A DNA stretch of 47,507 bases from Paracoccaceae bacterium (GTDB lineage: Bacteria > Pseudomonadota > Alphaproteobacteria > Rhodobacterales > Rhodobacteraceae), in the NCBI GenBank assembly GCA_020630695.1, contig JAHDIS010000027.1:1-47507 (forward strand). Reading direction: 5' to 3'. The notes below the pieces were generated by a model that was given only the letters and a program-made list of their open reading frames with translations, did no database searches and was not told the DNA's origin. Positions 1 through 8,591 of the stretch are shown piece by piece. The first letter of the stretch is position 1; each line of letters opens with the position of its first letter. The position numbers and the translations under genes are program-made.

Positions 1-168
1 CAGATTGGCGATTGCATGTTGCGCGTTCATCAGGCGACTCAAAGTGTGTTCAGCGATGAACACATGTCACGCTTTGCAGGTGCAGAAAACCCCGTTTCTG
101 CCGGTTGTGCGAATTGTTGCCGAAAAGCTGCGATAAGTATGGGGTAAAAGTTGGCGCATTTGGAACGG
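1..168. other. left-edge sequence without an assignable gene
   Basis: I see no gene that I can defend here. On the minus strand an ATG at 28-30 opens a frame running off the left edge, which could be the first ten codons of a neighbour, but it has no convincing ribosome binding site and is too short to recognise. Plus-strand frames stay open for about 45 codons and resemble no family I know. The stretch also contains the 3' flank of the minus-strand gene that ends at 169, with no clear terminator hairpin. Confidence 0.3.
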
Positions 169-651
169 CTAAGCGCTTTGTTCGACGTCGTGGATCACGG
201 TGAACCGCCGAACAGCCCAATGTCCGACACCGTCATTGAACAAAAAGGCGCGTGGACGAATGAGGTTGGGGGTTAGAATGACGGCGTCGTAGTCGTCCTC
301 ATCAAGTTCCCACTCGACGCCGCCATTGTCATCACAGGCCAATCCGGCGTGAGGCTGCCCCGCCAGAGCCGTTTCCACGTAACGGCGTAACTGGTCGAAA
401 GGGCAGTCGTCGACAGCGGCAAGAGGGTCCTGAGCAGGGCGTGGCGGGTCCTGTTCCCAGTCGATGCTCTCAGAAAGCCGACAGCTACATCCGAGGGTTC
501 CTGCGTGTCGCGCCCCAAGTAGGTAGACATGGGTGTAGCCCGCAAGCGGTTTGGGTGTCCATTCGGCGGGCTCAAGTCCAAGACCGCCGTCACAAAGGTT
601 GCCCGGCTCCGTCAGGGGATTGTTGCTCCCGATATAGACGGAGAGGCACAT
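169..651 (-). CDS. uncharacterised acidic protein with MCLSVYIG and GCSC motifs
   Basis: A 160-residue soluble protein of unknown function. It begins MCLSVYIG, has a GARHAGTLGCSCRL segment in the first third, and is rich in Asp, Glu and Trp. It has no signal peptide or membrane segment. The N-terminal MC-x-YI pattern followed by a Gly-Cys-x-Cys segment recalls a family of small uncharacterised bacterial proteins, but I cannot name a function. It starts four bases after the trxB stop codon; the TGAGGA of the trxB end would serve as a very closely spaced ribosome binding site, so the two are probably cotranscribed and translationally coupled. A thiol-related role is possible given the cysteines and the partner, but that is only inference. 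Confidence 0.75.
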   Translation of the reverse strand: MCLSVYIGSNNPLTEPGNLCDGGLGLEPAEWTPKPLAGYTHVYLLGARHAGTLGCSCRLSESIDWEQDPPRPAQDPLAAVDDCPFDQLRRYVETALAGQPHAGLACDDNGGVEWELDEDDYDAVILTPNLIRPRAFLFNDGVGHWAVRRFTVIHDVEQSA

Positions 652-655
652 GTCC

Positions 656-1744
<1,089 letters not shown>

Positions 1745-1842
1745 TCAGATGGACCTCCTGACAAGATTCTTGCGCTGTGTTGAAATATTATTGCGCACTC
1801 AGGATGCGTGGTGTAATTAACCGGCATCGATAGGGGGGTGCC

Positions 1843-2343
1843 ATGGGAGCGCACAGGCTTGATCCGATAGATCGCAAGATCTTGGCAGAACTGCAGGCAG
1901 ATGGACGCATGACCAACGTTGAGTTGGCCAAGCGCGTTGGCATTTCGGCTCCGCCATGTTTGCGCCGTGTGCGGGCCCTCGAAGAGCAAGGTTTCATCAA
2001 AGGGTATCACGCTGATGTCGAGGCCCGCGAACTGGGTTTCGAGGTGCAGGTGTTTGCTATGGTCGGACTTCAGAGTCAGGCTGAATCCGATCTCAAAGCA
2101 TTTGAAGAACGCTGTGAAGGTTGGCCATTGGTTCGCGAATGCCACATGCTCAACGGCGAGGTGGATTTCATTTTGAAATGTGTCGCGCCTGATCTGAGCA
2201 CCTTCCAGTCGTTTTTGACCGGCCAGCTAACATCGGCGCCAAACGTGGCGAGTGTGAAGACCTCGCTGGTTATCCGCGGCGCCAAGGACGAGCCCGGCGT
2301 TCCTTTTGACATTCTGGAAGAGCGTCTGAGCCGATCCGCATAA
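1843..2343 (+). CDS. Lrp/AsnC family transcriptional regulator
   Basis: A 166-residue DNA-binding regulator of the leucine-responsive/AsnC family. The N-terminal winged HTH is clear: LDPIDRKILAELQADGR, then VELAKRVGISAPPCLRRVRALEEQG. The C-terminal RAM ligand-binding domain follows (residues about 70-150, with a GEVDFILKC strand). A strong GGGGGG-type ribosome binding site precedes the ATG. It is divergent from trxB, so it may control trxB, itself, or both. The effector cannot be read from the sequence; amino acids are usual for the family. Confidence 0.93.
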   Translation: MGAHRLDPIDRKILAELQADGRMTNVELAKRVGISAPPCLRRVRALEEQGFIKGYHADVEARELGFEVQVFAMVGLQSQAESDLKAFEERCEGWPLVRECHMLNGEVDFILKCVAPDLSTFQSFLTGQLTSAPNVASVKTSLVIRGAKDEPGVPFDILEERLSRSA

Positions 2344-2387
2344 TCGCGGGGTGAAAGGCGTCAGTTTCGTTTCCTCGAAAATCAATG

Positions 2388-2419
2388 GATCGACCCCGCC
2401 GCTTGGGACGGGATCGATC
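2388..2419 (-). terminator. hairpin after the alpha/beta hydrolase gene
   Basis: Two 13-base arms (2388-2400 and 2407-2419) flank a 6-base loop. Read on the minus strand every position pairs, two of them as G-U wobbles, and the stem is followed by a modest T-rich tract (ATTGATTTTC). The polarity fits termination of the minus-strand hydrolase gene that ends at 2429 rather than of the plus-strand Lrp gene. Confidence 0.5.
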
Positions 2420-2428
2420 TTGGCTGCG

Positions 2429-3451
2429 TCAGTTTGTGTGTTTGGCCAGGAATTCCAGCAGCGCTTCAGGATGCTTGTTGAAAAACTGGTATCCGTCAAA
2501 GCGCTGGCCCGTGCCAAATGGCGTCTCTTGCTCTGGTCCGATCCAAACAATGTCATGTGGCGTAGGGGTTGCGTTCATGATCTCTTGGATATCGTTTTGT
2601 CCAGTCGCGTCGTTGAACGTGTAGACGTCTTTTTCGACCTGCGCATACAGCACCGGCACGGTCAGGCTTGGGATGTAGTCCAACGCTTCAGCAAATCCGA
2701 ACCCGTATTTTTCGCGTTGTGCATCCAGAACCCGATCCACCAGATCAAATCCGGTTTTTGCGCGAATGAACCGATCGGTCATGTTGTATGACAATGTCGG
2801 CTGGTTCGCGATTAGTCCCTTGATCTGCGGGTTGGCAAACAACTCTGGCTCGTTCTTCCATGCAAGGAAGGTTGCGTTGGCCCCCATGCACTGGCTGAGA
2901 AACACAATCTCGTCGTCGGCAAAATCCGGGTGAGCCAGTACATACCGAAGGGATGCAGCCACGTCCTGCCATTCGGTGACGCCTGCGCCTACGGGTGCCT
3001 CGGTGCCAACCGCAGCTGAACCAATGCCGCCGTCGCTGTCCCCCTGTCCTCGGTGGTCGTACATAACGATGTTGTATCCGGCGTTATGCAGGTGTTTGAC
3101 CATAGGCAGGAATTCAGCCGCGACGCCGTCGAGGCCGCTTTCGGAACCATAGCGCGTTGTTGTGAGAGGGTGGTTCACGACTACCGTCTTGTCAGAAGGT
3201 GAGGGGCTGGCGATTTCCCATGCGCTCAGGCGCACGTTGTCCGCAGTCATGATATCCACGTCTTTGAAGACCATGCCGTAGTCACCGGGATCCTTGGGGT
3301 TTTCCAAACGTGCCGGTGCAACCCGCATTTTTACAATTTGGCTGACCAGCAGATTGTTCCGCATGTCAAAGGGATTGGCGAACCAGACAAAGGCGCCGAC
3401 CGCAACAGCCAAAGCGATTATCGATAACACCCAAACAACTAGCTTTTTCAT
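2429..3451 (-). CDS. membrane-anchored alpha/beta hydrolase with a cysteine nucleophile
   Basis: A 340-residue protein with an uncleaved-looking N-terminal hydrophobic segment (residues 3-25), then an alpha/beta-hydrolase domain, probably facing the periplasm. The oxyanion-region YDHRGQGDSDG is intact. The nucleophile elbow reads LSQCMG, so the catalytic position (residue 188) is Cys rather than Ser, as in dienelactone hydrolases. An acid is likely at EKD around residue 271 and a His in NKHPEALLEF near the end. The substrate is unknown; polyester, lactone or xenobiotic ester turnover are possibilities. It is divergent from a TetR regulator across a palindromic operator, so it is probably that regulator's target. 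Confidence 0.88.
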   Translation of the reverse strand: MKKLVVWVLSIIALAVAVGAFVWFANPFDMRNNLLVSQIVKMRVAPARLENPKDPGDYGMVFKDVDIMTADNVRLSAWEIASPSPSDKTVVVNHPLTTTRYGSESGLDGVAAEFLPMVKHLHNAGYNIVMYDHRGQGDSDGGIGSAAVGTEAPVGAGVTEWQDVAASLRYVLAHPDFADDEIVFLSQCMGANATFLAWKNEPELFANPQIKGLIANQPTLSYNMTDRFIRAKTGFDLVDRVLDAQREKYGFGFAEALDYIPSLTVPVLYAQVEKDVYTFNDATGQNDIQEIMNATPTPHDIVWIGPEQETPFGTGQRFDGYQFFNKHPEALLEFLAKHTN

Positions 3452-3465
3452 TTTTGCGCTCCGGC

Positions 3466-3486
3466 AATATTTCCAGTGGAAATATT
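3466..3486. promoter_or_regulatory. perfect 9-3-9 inverted repeat, probable TetR operator 1
   Basis: AATATTTCC and its exact inverse GGAAATATT flank a 3-base AGT spacer. The site lies 15 bases upstream of the hydrolase start and inside the divergent promoter region shared with the TetR gene. Size and symmetry fit a TetR-family operator. A second, imperfect copy lies about 50 bases away. Confidence 0.6.
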
Positions 3487-3517
3487 AAGTATTCTCGGGC
3501 TTGCGTGTGGTCAAGCG

Positions 3518-3538
3518 GAAATTTACAGTGGAAACATT
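3518..3538. promoter_or_regulatory. imperfect second copy of the operator
   Basis: This site shares the core CAGTGGAAA and the right arm (GGAAACATT against GGAAATATT) with the perfect palindrome at 3466-3486, while its left arm is degenerate. It sits 14 bases upstream of the tetR start, where bound repressor would block that promoter, which suggests autoregulation. Confidence 0.45.
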
Positions 3539-3552
3539 GAAGGGAAGAATCC

Positions 3553-4149
3553 GTGGAAGCAGAGCGCAGTTATCATCATGGCAACCTCCGAGAGGCTTTC
3601 CTCGACGCGGCGCGCCGTCTCTTGGAGCGGGATGGCCTGACCGGGCTGTCATTGCGCAAATGCGCCGAGGTTGTCGGTGTCAGCCATACGGCTCCAAAGA
3701 ACCATTTTGGTAATATGGCGGGTTTGCTGACGGCGATTGTCACTCAGGGCTATTCAGAGCTGGCTCAAATGATGACTGCTGATTTGCCCGCTGATGCCGA
3801 TCGTGATCGACGGCGCGAAACAGCGCTCTTGGGCTACATCGCTTTTGCCGAGCAAAACCCGTCGCTCTACGAGCTGATGTTTTCGCGTGACCGCGTTGTG
3901 AATGATGATCCCGACCTTATGCGTCAGGTCGGGGCCTGTTTCGTGGTTCTGGCTGACATTTCAACCGACCTGGGTTGGCACCAAGGCACGGTCGATGAAA
4001 TGAATGGTAAGGGGCAGGTTGCGCTTTGGAGCCTTGTGCACGGCTACGCACAACTGGTCACGGCAGGGCGGTTCAAAAAAGACAACATGAAGGGGCTGTC
4101 CATCCTCGACATCTTACCGGCCCTTGGGGCGATCAAAACGACTGATTGA
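3553..4149 (+). CDS. TetR/AcrR family transcriptional regulator
   Basis: A 198-residue repressor-type protein. The N-terminal HTH spans residues about 8-55 (YHHGNLREAFLDAARRLL, then SLRKCAEVVGVSHTAPKNHFGN). The C-terminal domain resembles the WHG-type TetR_C class, with an FAEQNPSLYELMFSR helix. It is divergent from the hydrolase gene and convergent with the short-chain dehydrogenase. The inverted repeats at 3466-3486 and 3518-3538 are its likely binding sites, giving control of both itself and the hydrolase. The inducer is unknown. Confidence 0.93.
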   Translation: MEAERSYHHGNLREAFLDAARRLLERDGLTGLSLRKCAEVVGVSHTAPKNHFGNMAGLLTAIVTQGYSELAQMMTADLPADADRDRRRETALLGYIAFAEQNPSLYELMFSRDRVVNDDPDLMRQVGACFVVLADISTDLGWHQGTVDEMNGKGQVALWSLVHGYAQLVTAGRFKKDNMKGLSILDILPALGAIKTTD

Positions 4150-4161
4150 CGAGGCGACGCT

Positions 4162-5109
4162 TCAAAACGCCCATTCGAAACCGGTTTCCTTTTCGGAAAT
4201 GACCCACAGCTTTTCCATGACTGACTTGTCATAGGCATGGGGCTCTAGCGTCCCTTTGCCGACAGGTCCAACCCATTCCATGCGGCCCGTGGGGCCATAG
4301 AGCGCCCGCTGTTCCAGTCCGTTTTCCGTGGCACACATGACTTCGGGGTAGGAACCTTTTTCCGCGGATTGCACCATGGGCGACAACGACATCAAATAAA
4401 ACGCCACGCGTGTCATGAGGCCACCGCTGGTGCTGATGAGCGATGTGGCGGATGAACCGGGGTGGCAAACGTAGACTTCAACCGACTTTTGATTTGCGTT
4501 GATTTTGTCCTGAAGCTCATAGGCGAACATCATTTGCGCCAGCTTGCTTTGGCTGTAGGCGGGGTTGGCGCTGTAATTCTTGTCCCAGTTCATGTCATCG
4601 AACTGGATAGTCCTGAGCCCCATTTTGTATCCCAGACTTGCCACTACGACGATCCGACCACGTGATTCCTCAAGGCGATCAAAAAGCATCCCACACAGAA
4701 CAAAATGGCCGTAGTGGTTGGTGCCCAGCTGGCTTTCGAACCCGTCCTTGGTGAATTTCTGTTCTGGCACCTGCGCGATTGCGGCGTTGCAAATCAGGGC
4801 ATCGATGTGCGGAACCGTTTCCAGCACTTTTGCGGCGGCCTCGCGCACACTGCTCAAGTCAGCAAGGTCCATCTTGATGAAGTTGACCTGTGCGGAAGGG
4901 CCGAACTCTTGCTTGAGCGATTTGATGGCGACAACCGACTTTTCAGCGCTTCTGTTCAGCATGATTACTTTTGCCCCCTTGGACAGAAAGATGCGGCTTG
5001 CCTGAAACCCTGCACCGGCATTGGCGCCAGTGATCAAATATGTCTTTCCAGAAAGCGAGCCGAGACGATCAGGTGTCCAGCCGGTGGGCCCAAACTGTGT
5101 ATCCTTCAT
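4162..5109 (-). CDS. short-chain dehydrogenase/reductase, retinol-dehydrogenase-like
   Basis: A 315-residue NAD(P)-dependent oxidoreductase with a Rossmann fold. It has the cofactor motif TGANAGAG near residue 33, the NAA motif, a catalytic Ser in VVVASLGYK and the catalytic YSQSK. The C-terminal extension beyond residue 240 is typical of SDRs related to retinol dehydrogenases and protochlorophyllide reductases. The start at 5109 is preferred over 5136 because AAGGAAC lies just upstream and the protein then begins MKDTQFGP. It is convergent with tetR (12-base gap) and divergent from an AraC-type regulator, which is its most likely controller. The substrate is not evident. Confidence 0.9.
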   Translation of the reverse strand: MKDTQFGPTGWTPDRLGSLSGKTYLITGANAGAGFQASRIFLSKGAKVIMLNRSAEKSVVAIKSLKQEFGPSAQVNFIKMDLADLSSVREAAAKVLETVPHIDALICNAAIAQVPEQKFTKDGFESQLGTNHYGHFVLCGMLFDRLEESRGRIVVVASLGYKMGLRTIQFDDMNWDKNYSANPAYSQSKLAQMMFAYELQDKINANQKSVEVYVCHPGSSATSLISTSGGLMTRVAFYLMSLSPMVQSAEKGSYPEVMCATENGLEQRALYGPTGRMEWVGPVGKGTLEPHAYDKSVMEKLWVISEKETGFEWAF

Positions 5110-5275
5110 TTCAATGTTCCTTTCATAGCAATGCATCGATTTGTGCAGTGATTGTTTGTGCTGGAATGGAAATAAGTCTCAAAGAAAGTGGAAAATAGGC
5201 GAGATCGTCGTGAATACTTGCCTGATTGTCTCATGTGGGTTGAGTATGCGTGTTGCCCCCTTTTAATGTGTCGCC

Positions 5276-6169
5276 ATGAGCATGCAGCAGATCAAAAACA
5301 TTATCGCATCCCGGATCTCCGAAGATGGATTGATAGAAACCGGCGTGAAGGGCGTGCAGGTTTTCCGCGCCACCCAGTCGATCCCTTGTGTTCCGGCGGT
5401 CTACGAACCTTGTGTTGTCGCAATCGTCAGCGGTTCCAAAGAGGCCATTCTGGATGGGGAACGCTTTGTCTATGACAACAGGCACTACCTGTGCTGCCCA
5501 ATGTCCATGCCGGTCAAAGCGGGCACCCCTACGGCTTCGGCTGAAAACCCTTTGTATGGGGTATTTGTGTCGCTTGATGCGCGCATAATGTCTGAGCTCT
5601 CGATCGAAATGGAAAATGCTGTTGGCAGCATGGTTCAGGATCGCAGTGTGTCCAATGTGCAGGGTATCAAACTGGCGGCCTGGGATGCAGAGTTTACGGA
5701 CGCATTGCTGAGACTGTTGAAGTTGGGGCAAAGCGAAATGGACAGCGCCGTGTTGGGGGCCTTGCGTCTGCGTGAATTGCACTACGCCATCCTGAAGGGC
5801 GAGGCAGGTTCATTCGCGCGGCAGGCTTTTGGCGCCGGAAATGCCATCGCGAGATCCATAGCGCATGTCTCTGGCAATCTGGGTGCAGCAATCTCGATCG
5901 ACGAAATGGCCGCGCGGGCCGGAATGAGCCGGGCCGTCTTTCATCGAAAATTCAAGCAAGTCACGACAATGTCGCCAATTCAGTTCGTAAAAACGATGCG
6001 CCTGAACAATGCGGCCATGAAAATCGCCGCAGGGATGACGGTGAACGAGGCAGCAACGGATGTGGGGTATATCAGCCCGTCTCAGTTCAGCCGAGAGTTC
6101 AAGCGTCTCTATGGCCAGTCACCAAGGCAATGGAGCGAAGGGCACAGGGTTCCAATGGCCGTGGCCTAA
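5276..6169 (+). CDS. AraC family transcriptional regulator (AraC_N type)
   Basis: A 297-residue activator-type regulator. Residues about 20-170 form the AraC_N effector domain (VPAVYEPCVVAIVSGSKEA, with LYGVFVSLD later). Residues about 195-290 carry two HTH motifs: ISIDEMAARAGMSRAVFHRKFK and the conserved VGYISPSQFSREFKRLYGQSP. No strong ribosome binding site precedes the ATG; the frame has a second in-frame ATG two codons on. Regulators of this subtype often sit divergently next to an oxidoreductase, as here with the SDR gene. Confidence 0.93.
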   Translation: MSMQQIKNIIASRISEDGLIETGVKGVQVFRATQSIPCVPAVYEPCVVAIVSGSKEAILDGERFVYDNRHYLCCPMSMPVKAGTPTASAENPLYGVFVSLDARIMSELSIEMENAVGSMVQDRSVSNVQGIKLAAWDAEFTDALLRLLKLGQSEMDSAVLGALRLRELHYAILKGEAGSFARQAFGAGNAIARSIAHVSGNLGAAISIDEMAARAGMSRAVFHRKFKQVTTMSPIQFVKTMRLNNAAMKIAAGMTVNEAATDVGYISPSQFSREFKRLYGQSPRQWSEGHRVPMAVA

Positions 6170-6204
6170 GGCCCGCCGGATGGGCGCAATTGTCAGGGCA
6201 AAAC

Positions 6205-6232
6205 AAAAGGCCACCCGCTGGGGTGGCCTTTT
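6205..6232 (-). terminator. intrinsic terminator of rpmJ
   Basis: Perfect 12-base arms (AAAAGGCCACCC and its inverse) surround a 4-base loop. On the minus strand the stem ends in TTTTGTTTT, a good U-tract for rpmJ. On the plus strand there are four T residues, so it may also stop the AraC transcript. Confidence 0.8.
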
Positions 6233-6271
6233 GATGATCCGATGATCCGAAACGCCGCAGGGCGTCTGGTA

Positions 6272-6397
6272 TCAGCCCTGGCGTGCTTTGAAACGACGCT
6301 GGGTCTTGTTGATCACGTAGACGCGGCCCTTGCGGCGCACAACGCGGCAATCGCGGTGGCGCTTCTTGAGCGAGCGGAGCGAGTTTGCAACCTTCAT
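6272..6397 (-). CDS. rpmJ: 50S ribosomal protein L36
   Basis: A 41-residue very basic protein: [17 protein letters not shown], then [23 protein letters not shown]. It binds 23S rRNA in the large subunit. The length and sequence match the alphaproteobacterial L36 type that lacks the full zinc ribbon. GGAGAGG lies at ideal distance from the ATG. It follows tRNA-Val on the same strand and ends just before a strong terminator. A 9-bp inverted repeat (6428-6458) lies in its leader. Confidence 0.97.
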   Translation of the reverse strand: MKVANSLRSLKKRHRDCRVVRRKGRVYVINKTQRRFKARQG

Positions 6398-6427
6398 GGT
6401 GCCTCTCCTTCATCTCACGGCGCGCGA

Positions 6428-6458
6428 GCGCCTTTGCGTTGCGTTTTGCCAAAGGCGC
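6428..6458 (-). promoter_or_regulatory. leader hairpin between tRNA-Val and rpmJ
   Basis: Perfect 9-base arms GCGCCTTTG and CAAAGGCGC enclose a 13-base loop, about 30 bases before the rpmJ start. There is no following U-tract, so termination is unlikely. It may be a processing or leader structure; function unknown. Confidence 0.35.
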
Positions 6459-6481
6459 AAGGCCTGAGGCGGTGAATTCCA

Positions 6482-6556
6482 TGGTGGGCGATACTGGGAT
6501 CGAACCAGTGACCCCTTCGATGTCAACGAAGTGCTCTACCGCTGAGCTAATCGCCC
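6482..6556 (-). tRNA. tRNA-Val (anticodon GAC), CCA encoded
   Basis: On the minus strand the sequence folds as a complete cloverleaf: acceptor GGGCGAT/ATCGCCC, D-arm GCTC...GAGC, anticodon stem CTTCG/CGAAG with loop TTGACAT, and T-arm ACTGG TTCGATC CCAGT. The anticodon GAC reads valine codons GUC/GUU. The 3' CCA is encoded. The D-loop is short. Confidence 0.96.
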
Positions 6557-6579
6557 GTATGGCCGATGCGGTTGTCATA

Positions 6580-6612
6580 CGCCCCAAGAAAAGGGGCGCG
6601 GAAAACCGCGCC
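6580..6612. other. two overlapping, mutually exclusive hairpins upstream of tRNA-Val
   Basis: CGCCCC (6580-6585) pairs with GGGGCG (6593-6598). The following GGCGCGG (6595-6601) pairs with CCGCGCC (6606-6612) around an AAAA loop. The stems share bases 6595-6598, so only one can form at a time. The element lies in the intergenic space between tRNA-Val and the N-formylglutamate amidohydrolase gene. Function unknown. Confidence 0.3.
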
Positions 6613-6705
6613 GGTGAGCGGTCTATAAAAGGAGTCGAAACCGGGATCAAGGGCTTTTGGAAAAGGATAAAATCGGTCTATGTTCTATGCAACAAGGACT
6701 GGTGA

Positions 6706-7563
6706 ATGCCAAAGGTTTCATATCATCTTCACGAGCCAGAGGATCTGACCTCTTGCGTGGTGTTTGCCTCGCCCCATTCGGGGCGGGATTACCCTTGGAC
6801 ATTCATGCGCAAGACGGTTCTGGACGAACGATCCATTCGCACCTCTGAGGATGCTTTTGTAGACCGCTTGTTCGACTGCGCCCCCCAGTTTGGCGCGCCG
6901 CTACTGCGTGCCAGCGCGCCGCGTGCCTATGTCGATCTGAACAGAGCGATGGATGAACTTGACCCCGCACTGATCGAAGGCGTGCGCCGCAGTGGGCATA
7001 ATCCGCGCGTGGCCAGTGGGCTTGGCGTCGTTCCTCGCGTTGTGGCGGGCGGAAAGGCGATTTACCGAGGCAAGCTGCCGCGCGTGGAAGCAGACCAGCG
7101 GCTTGCACAGATTTGGGTTCCGTATCACGCCAAATTGCAGGAATTGCTGAATCGATCCCGCGAATCTTTTGGTGAGGCCGTTCTGATCGACTGCCATTCC
7201 ATGCCGCGCGAAGCGTTGGAAACGGGGGGTGGATCAGCTCCTAGACCACAGATCGTTATCGGCGATAGGTTTGGCGCTTCGGCCTCCGGGCTTTTGGTGG
7301 ATCGCGTCGAGGCGGCTTTTGCCTCAGCTGGTTTCATCGTGGCGCGGAATACACCGTTTGCCGGGGCTTACACGACGCAGCAATACGGTAGGCCGTCACG
7401 CAATCAGCACGCCATCCAGATCGAAATCGATCGTTCGATCTATATGGATGAGGCTGCGATCAAGCCCAACAAGGATTTTCACGCGGTACGCAAGCTTTTG
7501 CGCGGGGTTATTCTGGAAATTGCGGCGATGGGCGCGCGCGATCAAAGATTGGCCGCCGAATAG
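6706..7563 (+). CDS. N-formylglutamate amidohydrolase family protein
   Basis: A 285-residue protein of the FGase/HutG family, which hydrolyses N-formyl-L-glutamate (histidine degradation) or related N-acyl amino acids. Recognisable parts are the N-terminal FASPHSGRDYP, the RAYVDLNRA segment, VLIDCHSMP with a metal-ligand His, and QHAIQIEIDRSIYMDE near the C-terminus. No other histidine-degradation gene lies nearby, so the exact substrate is uncertain. A weak CAAGGAC ribosome binding site precedes the ATG. It stands alone between the tRNA and the convergent Hint-domain gene. Confidence 0.9.
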   Translation: MPKVSYHLHEPEDLTSCVVFASPHSGRDYPWTFMRKTVLDERSIRTSEDAFVDRLFDCAPQFGAPLLRASAPRAYVDLNRAMDELDPALIEGVRRSGHNPRVASGLGVVPRVVAGGKAIYRGKLPRVEADQRLAQIWVPYHAKLQELLNRSRESFGEAVLIDCHSMPREALETGGGSAPRPQIVIGDRFGASASGLLVDRVEAAFASAGFIVARNTPFAGAYTTQQYGRPSRNQHAIQIEIDRSIYMDEAAIKPNKDFHAVRKLLRGVILEIAAMGARDQRLAAE

Positions 7564-7591
7564 GTCCATACCCATCTCATGCAAATAAAAA

Positions 7592-7625
7592 CCCCGCAAA
7601 GCAGGCTCACGACTGCTAAGCGGGG
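7592..7625 (-). terminator. intrinsic terminator of the Hint-domain gene
   Basis: CCCCGC pairs with GCGGGG and, beyond a 2x2 internal loop, AGCAG pairs with CTGCT. On the minus strand the stem is followed by TTTTTATTT, a classical U-tract. It lies about 70 bases after the Hint-domain stop codon. Confidence 0.8.
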
Positions 7626-7692
7626 CGTTACCATGTACACAAAAATTGGTCTGGAGAGGACCAACGAAAACATGTGTCTTGGATAATGTGCG

Positions 7693-8484
7693 TTATGTAT
7701 CGATCAAGCTGTCGATCACCTCGCGTGTTGTACGGGTCATGCTGACCTGGCCGAAATCCTCCAGCCCTTCGATGTTAGGGAAGAGCGATAGGAACAGGGC
7801 GCGCATGTTGTTGCCGACCAATTGGCTGGCGGATTTCCCGGGATGGTAAGTTTCCATCTCGATGCCACCAATGTTCAGCGTCGTGTGTTGGCGAACCATC
7901 AGATGGTAGAGCTGAACGGTACCGCCGGGCGTGACCTGAACAAACCGGTCGCCATCGGCGTAGTCGGTAATTGGTGCCAGAACGGCCTCTTGGCCCAGAA
8001 GACGGGTCAGTTTTGAATGCCGAACCGTGTGCCGCGCGGCGGGGCCAACCATGAGATCCATCGCCGGCTTGCCCAGGCCACAGGCATCGGTGGTGATGCG
8101 GGTCAGGTGGGTCAGCGTGGTGCCGTCATCGCTGCGACCGGGGATATAGGTGGTAGAACCGATCCAAGTCACGGGCTCTGAACCCTGCGCGGTCTCGATG
8201 TAGTCGCCGGGCAATAGGTCTTCGATGGCGACGGGGCCGCGAACGGTGGGAATCAATGTGCCCCGCGCAAATGCAGCGGCGCATTCCTCGAACAACTGGG
8301 TTGCTGGCGCGACGTGCGATTTACTGACAATTGAGAGGTTCGGCATGAGCGCCGCGATCTCATACTTGCGCATCAGGGATACTTTGCCCGGCGCTCCGCC
8401 GTCATTCATAGGCGATTCCGGTCTCGGAACCCGAAGCGAAAGCGTATGATCGGCTCTGTCAAAGCCTGGCTGAAGGCTGGCCAT
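7693..8484 (-). CDS. Hint-domain protein lacking the usual first Cys
   Basis: A 263-residue protein with about 68 unassigned N-terminal residues, then a Hint_2-type module. The module starts AFARGTLIPT and continues with GPVAIEDLLPGDYIET, VTWIGSTTY, and a His-containing PAARHTVRH segment. In self-processing Hint modules the first residue is normally Cys; here that position (71) is Ala, with a Cys three residues earlier. Protein splicing or hedgehog-like cleavage may therefore be lost or shifted. The start at 8484 is chosen over 8532 because AAAGGGTG precedes it. Secreted Hint proteins are common in this group, often with unknown roles. It has its own terminator and a palindrome upstream. Confidence 0.85.
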   Translation of the reverse strand: MASLQPGFDRADHTLSLRVPRPESPMNDGGAPGKVSLMRKYEIAALMPNLSIVSKSHVAPATQLFEECAAAFARGTLIPTVRGPVAIEDLLPGDYIETAQGSEPVTWIGSTTYIPGRSDDGTTLTHLTRITTDACGLGKPAMDLMVGPAARHTVRHSKLTRLLGQEAVLAPITDYADGDRFVQVTPGGTVQLYHLMVRQHTTLNIGGIEMETYHPGKSASQLVGNNMRALFLSLFPNIEGLEDFGQVSMTRTTREVIDSLIDT

Positions 8485-8591
8485 GTGAACACCCTTTGGG
8501 TTGGTCACATCCGTGCTGGCCCCCACCAACAACGACGAAAGGACGATTGCGTGTCGTTGGGTCTATAAAGCCGGAATGCCTCTGCTACGTC

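Noticed and set aside
5187-5197. Third possible TetR half-site AGTGGAAAATA upstream of the SDR gene
   Set aside because: It matches only the AGTGGAAA core, lacks an opposite arm and could easily be chance in AT-rich DNA.
6385-6705. Plus-strand open frame of 106 codons across tRNA-Val and the rpmJ leader
   Set aside because: It contains the antisense-tRNA peptide pattern GDTGIEPVTP and overlaps two firm genes.
7693-8484. Intein inserted in a host protein
   Set aside because: The Hint module is not flanked by a recognisable split host protein and lacks the first Cys and a C-terminal Asn-nucleophile junction.
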